In this document: positions 1 through 6,430 of the stretch, piece after piece | Numbering within the stretch: position 1 is the stretch's first letter | How the letters are laid out: each line of letters starts with the position of its first letter | Assembly (NCBI RefSeq): GCF_015666175.1 | Contig: NZ_JADPIE010000001.1 | Span: 191,741-255,740 of the forward strand | Direction: 5' to 3' | Source: Halonatronomonas betaini | Lineage (GTDB): Bacteria > Bacillota > Halanaerobiia > Halanaerobiales > Halarsenatibacteraceae | Length of the DNA stretch: 64,000 nucleotides | Position numbers and translations under genes: made by a program | Notes under the pieces: generated by a model | Seen by the model: only the letters and a program-made list of their open reading frames with translations | What the model was told of the DNA's origin: nothing | The model's database searches: none

Positions 1-106
1 GCTTGCTAGAGAATTTGAACCGCTATCTGTAGATGAGATGGTTGAGATAGAAGCAAAGACAGAAAAATTTGAAGAAAAAGGTAATTTCTTTAAATATGAC
101 TGGTAG
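1..106 (+). CDS. C-terminal tail of a probable aldo/keto reductase (partial)
   Basis: Only the last 34 codons are present, ending in TAG at 104-106 and cut by the left window edge. The readable tail contains EPLSVDEMVEIEAKTE and ends NFFKYDW. An EPLS-(D/E)-E-(L/M)-x-E-I-E segment followed by a short aromatic, Trp-ended tail resembles the C-terminus of bacterial aldo/keto reductases, which are NAD(P)H-dependent carbonyl reductases. This rests on one short motif, so another family is possible. A strong terminator follows 29 bp later, so this is the end of a transcription unit. Confidence 0.4.
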   Translation, partial: LAREFEPLSVDEMVEIEAKTEKFEEKGNFFKYDW

Positions 107-134
107 GGTAAAGAAATAGTTTGATGTATATTTG

Positions 135-166
135 GCCGGCAGAATTTTTGCCGGCTATTTTTTAAT
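135..166 (+). terminator. Rho-independent terminator
   Basis: The arms GCCGGCA (135-141) and TGCCGGC (149-155) form a 7-bp GC-rich stem with a 7-nt loop, followed by TATTTTTT. It ends the unit of the upstream partial gene and isolates it from the MscS gene. Confidence 0.8.
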
Positions 167-168
167 AT

Positions 169-198
169 TTGCAGGACTTATTGATACTTTGCTAGAAT
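169..198 (+). promoter_or_regulatory. Candidate sigma-A promoter for the mscS-ydcF pair
   Basis: TTGCAG (169-174), an 18-nt spacer and TAGAAT (193-198) lie just downstream of the terminator and about 40 bp before the TTG start at 237. The match is moderate in each box. Confidence 0.35.
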
Positions 199-236
199 AA
201 TAAATTAAGATGATTTATTGAATGGAGGGATTTAAT

Positions 237-1571
237 TTGCCAGCAGAATTTATGGGACTATTAGATGATATAATTTCCTGGATAGAGATAGAGATCTTTG
301 CTTTACATAATTTGATTTCACTTGGTGTTTTGGTTATACTGGCTGGAATTATATATTTATTTAAAACTAAAATTCGAGATAAAGGCAGGTTGATATTAAA
401 CTCAGTGCCATTTAATCTACCGCCAGGCTGGCCTGCTTTCTGGGATGAGATTTCTTATAGATTTGGCCTTTCTATTTTTGTATTATTTTATAATTTAATT
501 GCAGCTGTCTTGAATTTACCTATAGCATTAACTTTAATAGCAGGATACTTACTTGTAGCCTGGTTGATTATAAGGACTATTACCTGGTTATTGCCAACAA
601 CTGTCTGGGTCCGTCTGATATCTTATTTGATCTGGATAATTGCTGTTTTAAATATAATTGGCTTATATGATCTTTTTGTTGCCTTCTTTGAAGATTTAGA
701 AGTTAGTCTTGGCAATTTTCAGATCTCGCTGATGATGATTATCAGAGGAGTAATAATACTAGGAATTTTCTTCTGGATAGCCAGTTGGTCTGAAAAATAT
801 TTTCGGAGGAGACTTCAAAGATCTAATAGTTTAACACCTTCAGTTAGGGTTTTAGTGCAGAAGACAATTAGGGTTGTATTATATGCAGCGGCTTTAGTGT
901 TTGCTTTAAGTAGTATCGGGATTGATCTTAGTGCATTTGCATTTCTCGGTGGTGCTATTGGTGTTGGTTTAGGTTTTGGGCTACAGAAAATTGTATCTAA
1001 TTTTATTAGTGGTATAATAATTGTTTTAGATAAGTCTATTAAACCAGGTGATGTTATTGAGATAGGAGAAGTTTTTGGTAGTGTTAAAACTTTAAATACC
1101 AGGTTTGTCTCTGTAGTCACTCTGGCAGGCAAGGAATATTTGATTCCGAATGAAAGTTTTATTACTAATGAGGTTATTAACTGGTCTTATAGTGATGATT
1201 TAGTCCGTCTTGATACAACTGTTGGGGTTGGCTATGATAGTGATTTAAAACAAGTACAAAATCTTATATTACAGACAATGAATCATAATGATAGAATAAT
1301 CAAAGATCCTGAGCCAGTTTGCCTACTTAAAGAATTTAATGATAATACAGTTGATTTTGAATTGAGGTTCTGGATTGAAGATCCAGCAAAAGGAGTTGCC
1401 AATATTAAAAGCGAGGTTTTAATGGAGGTGTGGGATTTACTTGCTGAAAATGATGTGAATATTGCTTTTCCACAAAGAGATCTTCATTTTGAATCTTTTT
1501 CTGCTGAAGCTGTCGAATCATTAAAGGAAATTTTTAATAATTCTAAAAATCAGGATAGTAGTGATAGTTAA
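237..1571 (+). CDS. MscS-family mechanosensitive ion channel
   Basis: A small-conductance mechanosensitive channel that vents solutes under hypo-osmotic shock in the cytoplasmic membrane. Several hydrophobic segments cover roughly residues 20-230. The pore-lining region follows, with the Gly/Ala-rich stretch FLGGAIGVGLGFGLQKIVSN typical of MscS TM3, then the beta domain (IKPGDVIEIG, VSVVTLAGKEYLIPNE, INWSY) and a C-terminal alpha/beta cage domain. At about 444 residues it is longer than E. coli MscS (286), with extra N-terminal helices. The start is set at TTG 237: GGAGGG (224-229) lies 7 nt upstream, whereas the in-frame ATG at 222 overlaps that SD and has none of its own. Its stop shares a base with the next start. 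Confidence 0.9.
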   Translation: MPAEFMGLLDDIISWIEIEIFALHNLISLGVLVILAGIIYLFKTKIRDKGRLILNSVPFNLPPGWPAFWDEISYRFGLSIFVLFYNLIAAVLNLPIALTLIAGYLLVAWLIIRTITWLLPTTVWVRLISYLIWIIAVLNIIGLYDLFVAFFEDLEVSLGNFQISLMMIIRGVIILGIFFWIASWSEKYFRRRLQRSNSLTPSVRVLVQKTIRVVLYAAALVFALSSIGIDLSAFAFLGGAIGVGLGFGLQKIVSNFISGIIIVLDKSIKPGDVIEIGEVFGSVKTLNTRFVSVVTLAGKEYLIPNESFITNEVINWSYSDDLVRLDTTVGVGYDSDLKQVQNLILQTMNHNDRIIKDPEPVCLLKEFNDNTVDFELRFWIEDPAKGVANIKSEVLMEVWDLLAENDVNIAFPQRDLHFESFSAEAVESLKEIFNNSKNQDSSDS

Positions 1572-2341
1572 TGGCTAAATTAATTTTATCTCCTTTATTT
1601 ATTGTTTTGTTTTTAAATATTATTCTAGGATTTTATGGTTTACTTAAGTTTGATATTAGAGAAAAAGGTGGAAAATTTGTTTTATTGACTTTTATCATAC
1701 TGAGCTTAGTTCTGGGTATTGTAAGTACTCCAGCTGTATCTGTTTTAATTGCAAGACCACTTGAAACTCCTTATGGATATTCAGAATTACTTTTGCCAGC
1801 GGATAATATAAAGGCGGTAACAGTTTTAAGTGGAGGAATATATCAGGGGCCTGCTAAGGAATTTGAATTGCCTGGTGATTCAACAATTCAGAGGGTTAAT
1901 CGAGGGGTCAAATTTTTCCTTGATAGTGAGGCAGAATATCTGATAATGCAGGGTCGATTAAGTGAAGGCCCTGGAAATAGGATGGTTCAATTAATGGCAG
2001 AGCAGGCTATTCGCCTTGGAGTTGATGAGGATAAAATAATACTTGAGCATGAATCAACCAATACAATGGAGCATCCTTATTTTTTAAGGAATTTAAATTT
2101 AATTGCTCAGGATGCTGAGCTTGCTGTTGTTACATCTGCCTGGCATCTAAGAAGATCAGAACTGGCATTTAATAATTATTATGAGAATATATCACCTGTA
2201 CCTGCAGAATTTATTTCCTATAATCTTCCAGGGGGTATTTATAATTTCTTCCCTCAGGTTAGTGGTTTAAGAAGGTCAACGAGGGCTATTCATGAATATA
2301 TAGGTATGATCTGGTATTACTTAAGACTAAATTACTATTAA
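1571..2341 (+). CDS. YdcF/ElyC-like DUF218 membrane-anchored protein
   Basis: The first 70 residues hold two hydrophobic segments. The DUF218 domain follows: the VTVLSGGIYQGP strand-loop, the EYLIMQGRLSEGPG segment, the ILEHESTNTMEH segment and VVTSAWHLRRSELAF, all typical of the YdcF/SanA/ElyC family. Members are linked to envelope biogenesis, but the reaction is unknown for most. The length (256 aa) matches ElyC-type members. The start ATG overlaps the MscS stop codon by one base (TAATG), so the two genes are probably translationally coupled. The link between an osmotic channel and a wall-related protein is contextual only. Confidence 0.8.
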   Translation: MAKLILSPLFIVLFLNIILGFYGLLKFDIREKGGKFVLLTFIILSLVLGIVSTPAVSVLIARPLETPYGYSELLLPADNIKAVTVLSGGIYQGPAKEFELPGDSTIQRVNRGVKFFLDSEAEYLIMQGRLSEGPGNRMVQLMAEQAIRLGVDEDKIILEHESTNTMEHPYFLRNLNLIAQDAELAVVTSAWHLRRSELAFNNYYENISPVPAEFISYNLPGGIYNFFPQVSGLRRSTRAIHEYIGMIWYYLRLNYY

Positions 2342-2387
2342 ATAATCTTTCCTTCCTGACGATAATATATTAAAGGAGGGGCTAACA

Positions 2388-2651
2388 TTGGAAATTAATA
2401 ATCTGGCTGGTATTGATGAAAAGGGTATTTCTGATGAATATAGAGAACAATTAAAGAGAGCAGGTAGAGATGTTAGGCTGGAAACTGTTCAGAAAGAAAA
2501 TGCCAGAAGAGTCTCTGATCTTTCAAGGTCTGATAAATTAAATTCAGCCGATAAAGAGAAGGTATTTTCTTTAATAATAAGGCAGGAATTTAAGTTTTAT
2601 AATACAAAATGGTTCAGACTTGATCCGAGTGAAATAGACATAAGAATTTAG
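2388..2651 (+). CDS. Small hypothetical protein (87 aa)
   Basis: I do not recognise this protein. It is a short, highly charged, probably helical soluble protein without a signal peptide or cysteines, with a polar N-terminal half and an aromatic C-terminus (EFKFYNTKWFRLDP). It uses a TTG start at 2388, 7 nt after the strong SD AAGGAGGGG, which supports real translation. It lies 46 bp after the YdcF-like gene in the same direction and may be the last gene of that unit. A likely separate promoter for the next gene begins right after it. Confidence 0.6.
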   Translation: MEINNLAGIDEKGISDEYREQLKRAGRDVRLETVQKENARRVSDLSRSDKLNSADKEKVFSLIIRQEFKFYNTKWFRLDPSEIDIRI

Positions 2652-2660
2652 TATTAATGA

Positions 2661-2689
2661 TTGATTATTTTTAAGTCTTTAGATATAAT
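2661..2689 (+). promoter_or_regulatory. Sigma-A promoter for the coiled-coil/OmpA gene
   Basis: TTGATT (2661-2666), a 17-nt spacer and a consensus TATAAT (2684-2689), about 60 bp upstream of the translation start region. Confidence 0.55.
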
Positions 2690-2750
2690 ATATTTATAAT
2701 TTACAGAATTTTTTATAATTTATCTTTAAAAACATATGGAGGTGAGTTTT

Positions 2751-4562
2751 ATCGAAAACAAAGATTTTGCAGAGAGATTAAAGGAAAATAAAGTTGCAAT
2801 TATTATTTTTATAATAGCTGTAATAGCAGTAATCTTTCTGGCAAGTAATATGATTACCAGTCAACAGGAAGCTGAAGAACTTCAAACAGAATTAACTGAA
2901 ACCCGAGAAAGGTTAGAAACTGATAAAGAACAAATCCAGCAGGAACTTGAAAATTATCAGGAAGAACTTGAGGTTGTTCTGGCTGAAAGAGAACAACTTC
3001 AGGATGAACTTAATGATCTTGAGGCTGAGCTAGATGAACTTCAATCTAGACTAAGCGATGAGCAACAGAGTTTTGAAAATGAAATAAGTAGGCTAAATGA
3101 AGAACTAGCTGAAAAAAATTCAGAAATTGAAGATCTGGAAAATCAACTTGCTGAAATAGAAGAAGAAAAAACTATAGAAGCAACTGAATGGCAAGAAGAA
3201 AGGGAGACTTTAATCGCTGAGAGAGCTGAATTAAGGGTCGAGCTTGAAGAATATGAAGAAATGGAAGAAAGAATTATTGAACTTGAATCAGAAAAGGATA
3301 TTTTATTAGATGAGCTAGAGCAATCTGAAAATAGAATTTCTGATTTAGAAACTGACTTGAATCAATTGGAAGAAGAAATGGAGACTAAAGTAGCAGAACT
3401 TGAAAATGAGATCAGTTTGAAAGATGAAGAAATACGAGAGCTTCAAGATGAGAGAGGGAGTTTAATAGCAGAAAGAGCTGAATTAAGGGTAGAGCTTGAG
3501 GAATATCAAGACCTTAATGAAAGGATAGATGAAATTGAGGAAGAAAATAGAACTCTTGCAGAAGATTTAGCTGATTCAGAGGAACAGATTTTAGATTATG
3601 AAGAACAGTTACAGGAACTTCAGTCTGAAAGAGATAGCTTGGTTGCAGAACTTGCTGAGTTAAGAGTTGAGCTAGAAGATTATTCTGATTCCTCAGAAGA
3701 AATTTCTAGACTCGAAGAAGAGATAAAACAGTTAGAAGATGAACTTGAAAATAGTCAGGAGAAGATTTCTGATTTAGAGATAGAACTTGAAGATTTACAT
3801 GCAGAAAGAGATAGTTTAATTGCAGAAAGAGCTGAATTAAGGGTTGCGCTTGAAGAGTGTGAAGATTCTACAGCCAGGATTGAAGAGCTGGAAGAAGAAA
3901 AATCCAGGCTGGAATCAGAACTTGAAGATAGTGAAGAATTATTAACTAGAATAGATGAATTGGAAGAAGAAAAGTCTGAATTAGAACAACTAGTTGAAAG
4001 TCTAGAAAGAGAATTAGCAGAGGAATCAGAGGTTGTAGATGTTGAGTTAACTGAGCTTCAAGAAAACATATATGCTGAAATGGAAGAAGAATTTGAAGAT
4101 TATCTTGATGACTGGCAGGCAGAAATTTTACCTGGCCAATTGATCATTAGATTTAATGAACTTTATACTAAGTTTGCCACAGGAAGTAGCCAGTTAACAG
4201 AGGAATTCCAGGATATAATTGCTGATTTCTTTCCAAGGTATTTAGATATTTTACTTGCTTCTGAATACAGTGAACAGATTGCTGAGATTAGGATTGATGG
4301 TCATGCATCCAGCGAATGGTTGGGAACTGATGATGAAATTGAGGCATATAAAAATAATTTGAATTTATCTCAGGACAGAGCTTATAATACATTGGAATAT
4401 TGTCTTTCTTTAACAGAGGTTTCAGAAGAATTTGAGTGGCTGAAAAATAGATTAATATCTACTGGTATGTCTTCAAGTAATCCAGTTTATATTGATGGCG
4501 AAGAAGATAAAGAGCAGTCGAGAAGAGTTGAATTTAGAATTATAACTACAATTGAAGATTAA
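2751..4562 (+). CDS. Membrane-anchored long coiled-coil protein with C-terminal OmpA-like domain
   Basis: A probable envelope-spanning structural protein. One N-terminal membrane segment (VAIIIFIIAVIAVIFLASN) is followed by about 400 residues of Glu/Leu-rich coiled coil and a C-terminal OmpA/MotB-like peptidoglycan-binding domain: FNELYTKFATGSSQLTEEF, IRIDGHASSEW, LSQDRAYNTLEY, SRRVEFRI. The coiled coil holds four near-identical copies of LIAERAELRVELEEY, spaced 84, 59 and 59 residues apart. The start is unusual. The in-frame ATG at 2736 lies before the SD GGAGGTGAG (2738-2746), and the only codon at normal spacing is ATC at 2751. If ATG 2736 is used the protein gains five residues. It has its own promoter and terminator, so it is monocistronic. 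Confidence 0.75.
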   Translation: MENKDFAERLKENKVAIIIFIIAVIAVIFLASNMITSQQEAEELQTELTETRERLETDKEQIQQELENYQEELEVVLAEREQLQDELNDLEAELDELQSRLSDEQQSFENEISRLNEELAEKNSEIEDLENQLAEIEEEKTIEATEWQEERETLIAERAELRVELEEYEEMEERIIELESEKDILLDELEQSENRISDLETDLNQLEEEMETKVAELENEISLKDEEIRELQDERGSLIAERAELRVELEEYQDLNERIDEIEEENRTLAEDLADSEEQILDYEEQLQELQSERDSLVAELAELRVELEDYSDSSEEISRLEEEIKQLEDELENSQEKISDLEIELEDLHAERDSLIAERAELRVALEECEDSTARIEELEEEKSRLESELEDSEELLTRIDELEEEKSELEQLVESLERELAEESEVVDVELTELQENIYAEMEEEFEDYLDDWQAEILPGQLIIRFNELYTKFATGSSQLTEEFQDIIADFFPRYLDILLASEYSEQIAEIRIDGHASSEWLGTDDEIEAYKNNLNLSQDRAYNTLEYCLSLTEVSEEFEWLKNRLISTGMSSSNPVYIDGEEDKEQSRRVEFRIITTIED

Positions 4563-4577
4563 ATCTTATATTTTATT

Positions 4578-4608
4578 AAACCGTCCTGGAATAGGGCGGT
4601 TTATATTT
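4578..4608 (+). terminator. Rho-independent terminator
   Basis: AAACCGTCCT (4578-4587) pairs with AGGGCGGTTT (4593-4602) around a GGAAT loop, with one G-U pair, followed by an AT-rich run. It ends the OmpA-domain gene. Confidence 0.7.
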
Positions 4609-4635
4609 GACAGTTTTAAAGTTGATTGATAAAAT
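4607..4635 (+). promoter_or_regulatory. Strong sigma-A promoter of the copper-chaperone gene
   Basis: A consensus TTGACA (4607-4612), a 17-nt spacer and TAAAAT (4630-4635): among the best promoters in the window. A CsoR-like palindrome begins about 12 bp after the -10 box, where a repressor would block initiation. Confidence 0.75.
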
Positions 4636-4646
4636 AAAGTTAAATG

Positions 4647-4663
4647 ATACCCGAAAGGGGTAT
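4647..4663 (+). promoter_or_regulatory. CsoR-like copper operator
   Basis: The 17-bp palindrome ATACCC-GAAAG-GGGTAT matches the TACCC-N-GGGTA pattern of CsoR copper-sensor operators. It sits at the expected transcription start between the -10 box and the SD of a CxxC heavy-metal chaperone. No csoR gene is in this window, so the repressor would have to be encoded elsewhere. Confidence 0.65.
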
Positions 4664-4680
4664 AAAGGAGTGGAAATATA

Positions 4681-4890
4681 ATGGAGAAAACAGTAATAGT
4701 AAAAGGAATGACCTGTGAACATTGTGCCGGACGTGTCAAAAACGAGCTTGAAAAGATTGATGGTGTGCTATCGGCAGATGTTAGTGCTGATGCAGATAAT
4801 GCTATTATTCAACTTGAGGAAGAGGTTGATTATGGTCTTTTAAGAAAAGCAGTGGAAAAAGCTGGTTATAATTTTGTTGAAATTAATTAA
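4681..4890 (+). CDS. CopZ-like heavy-metal-associated (HMA) chaperone
   Basis: A 69-residue single HMA domain with the metal-binding motif GMTCEHCAGRV (Cys12 and Cys15) and the ferredoxin-like fold pattern through the conserved KAGYNF near the C-terminus. Such proteins bind Cu(I) in the cytosol and pass it to a copper P-type ATPase or to CsoR. The ATG follows AAGGAG closely. A strong promoter and a CsoR-type operator lie directly upstream and a terminator follows, so it is a single-gene, copper-responsive unit. The partner ATPase is not in the window. Other soft metals are possible, but the operator favours copper. Confidence 0.88.
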   Translation: MEKTVIVKGMTCEHCAGRVKNELEKIDGVLSADVSADADNAIIQLEEEVDYGLLRKAVEKAGYNFVEIN

Positions 4891-4902
4891 TATATGATAA
4901 AG

Positions 4903-4936
4903 AAACCCTCAGTCTAAGAAACCTGGGGGTTTTTAA
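4903..4936 (+). terminator. Terminator between convergent genes
   Basis: AAACCCTCAG (4903-4912) pairs with CTGGGGGTTT (4923-4932), with a U run on the plus side. It lies between the CopZ-like stop and the stop of the leftward TVP38 gene at 4940. The A-rich left flank (AAAGAAA) gives a weaker U run for the opposite strand. Confidence 0.7.
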
Positions 4937-4939
4937 TAT

Positions 4940-5611
4940 CTATTCAGTTTGAAGGCTATTTTTCTCCTGGCCATTGTTTTTGTCATGAATTTGAAATAAC
5001 TTTAGGGCTGCAAGCCAGATTAATATAGCCCCTACAAAAACAGCAACATCAATTGGGGAAATTGGATTAATAACAGCATTACCTATTAAAGTAAAGATTA
5101 ATAATTTTGGCATAACCCCCATTATTGAAGCTAAAATATATTCAATATAATTGTTTCCAGTAGCCCCTAAGACCAGGCTTACTGGCTCTGGCATCATAGG
5201 AGCTAATCTTAAGAAAAAAGCAACTTTTATATTATTACTGGACCTGTAAGATAATATTTCATCAAATTTAGGATATTTAGAGACTATACTTTCAACCAGG
5301 TCTGTGCCTAGAAAGTAACCATATAAATATGTTAGTGAAAATTCAATTGTTACACCGAGTATACTGAGAAGTGCAGCAGGAATTATTGGTAGAATCATTC
5401 CTGAGGATATAAAGATTAAGAATAATGGCAAAAAGAAAAAAAGTGATTTTAGTGTAAAGGTACCAAGGATAATTAATGAAGCAACCATAATATTTTCAAC
5501 ATCATTAACCATTTCCTGTATCTGCAAGGCTTGGATGTCATCCCAGAATAAATATAATGCAATGAACATTAATGATGCGATAAGTATTTTAAAACCTGTT
5601 TTTTTAAACAT
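4940..5611 (-). CDS. TVP38/TMEM64 (VTT-domain, DedA-like) membrane protein
   Basis: A polytopic membrane protein with the VTT/SNARE-associated domain. Hydrophobic segments alternate with the family landmarks FFLPLFLIFISSGMI, the GYFLG region, and FFLRLAPMMPEPVSLVLGAT, which matches the conserved F-x-x-R-x-x-P-x-P-x-x-x-x-x-x-x-G-x re-entrant loop. Members act in lipid scrambling or transport, or in membrane homeostasis; the substrate here is unknown. The start is the ATG at 5611 (223 aa), because AAGGTGG lies just upstream on this strand. The open frame continues upstream to a TTG at 5638 that would swallow this SD. Confidence 0.82.
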   Translation of the reverse strand: MFKKTGFKILIASLMFIALYLFWDDIQALQIQEMVNDVENIMVASLIILGTFTLKSLFFFLPLFLIFISSGMILPIIPAALLSILGVTIEFSLTYLYGYFLGTDLVESIVSKYPKFDEILSYRSSNNIKVAFFLRLAPMMPEPVSLVLGATGNNYIEYILASIMGVMPKLLIFTLIGNAVINPISPIDVAVFVGAILIWLAALKLFQIHDKNNGQEKNSLQTE

Positions 5612-5669
5612 CAAAAATACCACCTTAATTAACTTCAATAAATTTGGGTCTTAAATAAACCTGTAACTA

Positions 5670-5698
5670 ATTATAATAAAATTCTTTGTATTTCACAA
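5670..5698 (-). promoter_or_regulatory. Sigma-A promoter for the TVP38 gene
   Basis: On the minus strand: TTGTGA (5698-5693), a 17-nt spacer and a consensus TATAAT (5675-5670). A plus-strand TATAAT at 5730-5735 probably serves the divergent cyclase gene, but its -35 box is poor. Confidence 0.55.
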
Positions 5699-5786
5699 GT
5701 CAAATACTTAATTCTTTGTTTTAATATGCTATAATATTAGATGAAAGATAATTTTATCAAAATATAATTACTGGAGGGAATAGATT

Positions 5787-6410
5787 TTGAAATTGTATGA
5801 TATAACCTTAGCCTTAGATGAAAATTTACCTGGATGGCCGGATCATGATTCTTATGAATTGAAATATTTAAAGGAGATAGAAAAGGAAGATCGTTGTAAC
5901 TTGTGTGAGATTAAGACTTCAACTCATTTTGGAACACATATAGATGCTCCTGGACATTATGTAGATGGAGGTAAAAAGCTTGTAGACTTAGATTTAGATC
6001 TTTTGATTGGTGATGTTCTTGTTATTGAAGTTGAAGGCTCTGAAAACATTAAAGTTTCAGATCTTGAAGGAAAAGTACCTGATGAAACAAGAAGATTAAT
6101 TGTTAAAACAGCAAATAGTGATTTTATTGGAGATGACGTTTTCCATGAAGAATATCAGTCATTTACTCCTGAGGCGATGAGCTGGCTACTTAAAAAAGGT
6201 GTTAAACTTTTAGGTATTGATTATTTTTCTATAGCTCCATTTAATGATTTAATAGAACCCCATGAAATATTTTTAGGTGCTGGAGATACTATTGCTCTGG
6301 AAGGTGTTGATCTTAGAGAGATTAAACCAGGGAATTATGAGCTGATTTGCTTACCCATAAAGATTGCAGGAGCCTATGGAGCACCGGTAAGGGCAGTTTT
6401 AAGAAAATAA
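5787..6410 (+). CDS. Cyclase/kynurenine-formamidase family metal hydrolase
   Basis: The 207-residue length and the metal motif HFGTHIDAPGHYVDGG (His-x-Gly-Thr-His-x-Asp-x-Pro-x-His) define the cyclase family, which includes KynB and isatin hydrolase. The second conserved part, LGIDYFSIAPF and HEIFLGAGDTIALEGVDL, is also present. Members are cytosolic, Mn/Zn-dependent amide or lactone hydrolases; the substrate cannot be read from the sequence. No tryptophan-degradation genes lie nearby, so a KynB role is not supported by context. The start is TTG 5787 behind GGAGGG. Confidence 0.82.
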   Translation: MKLYDITLALDENLPGWPDHDSYELKYLKEIEKEDRCNLCEIKTSTHFGTHIDAPGHYVDGGKKLVDLDLDLLIGDVLVIEVEGSENIKVSDLEGKVPDETRRLIVKTANSDFIGDDVFHEEYQSFTPEAMSWLLKKGVKLLGIDYFSIAPFNDLIEPHEIFLGAGDTIALEGVDLREIKPGNYELICLPIKIAGAYGAPVRAVLRK

Positions 6411-6430
6411 AATAACTGGGGGCGATTAAA

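Noticed and set aside
3210-3860. CRISPR-like or satellite repeat in the coiled-coil gene
   Set aside because: The repeats are in frame, vary at synonymous sites and encode a conserved protein cassette; there are no spacer-like units.
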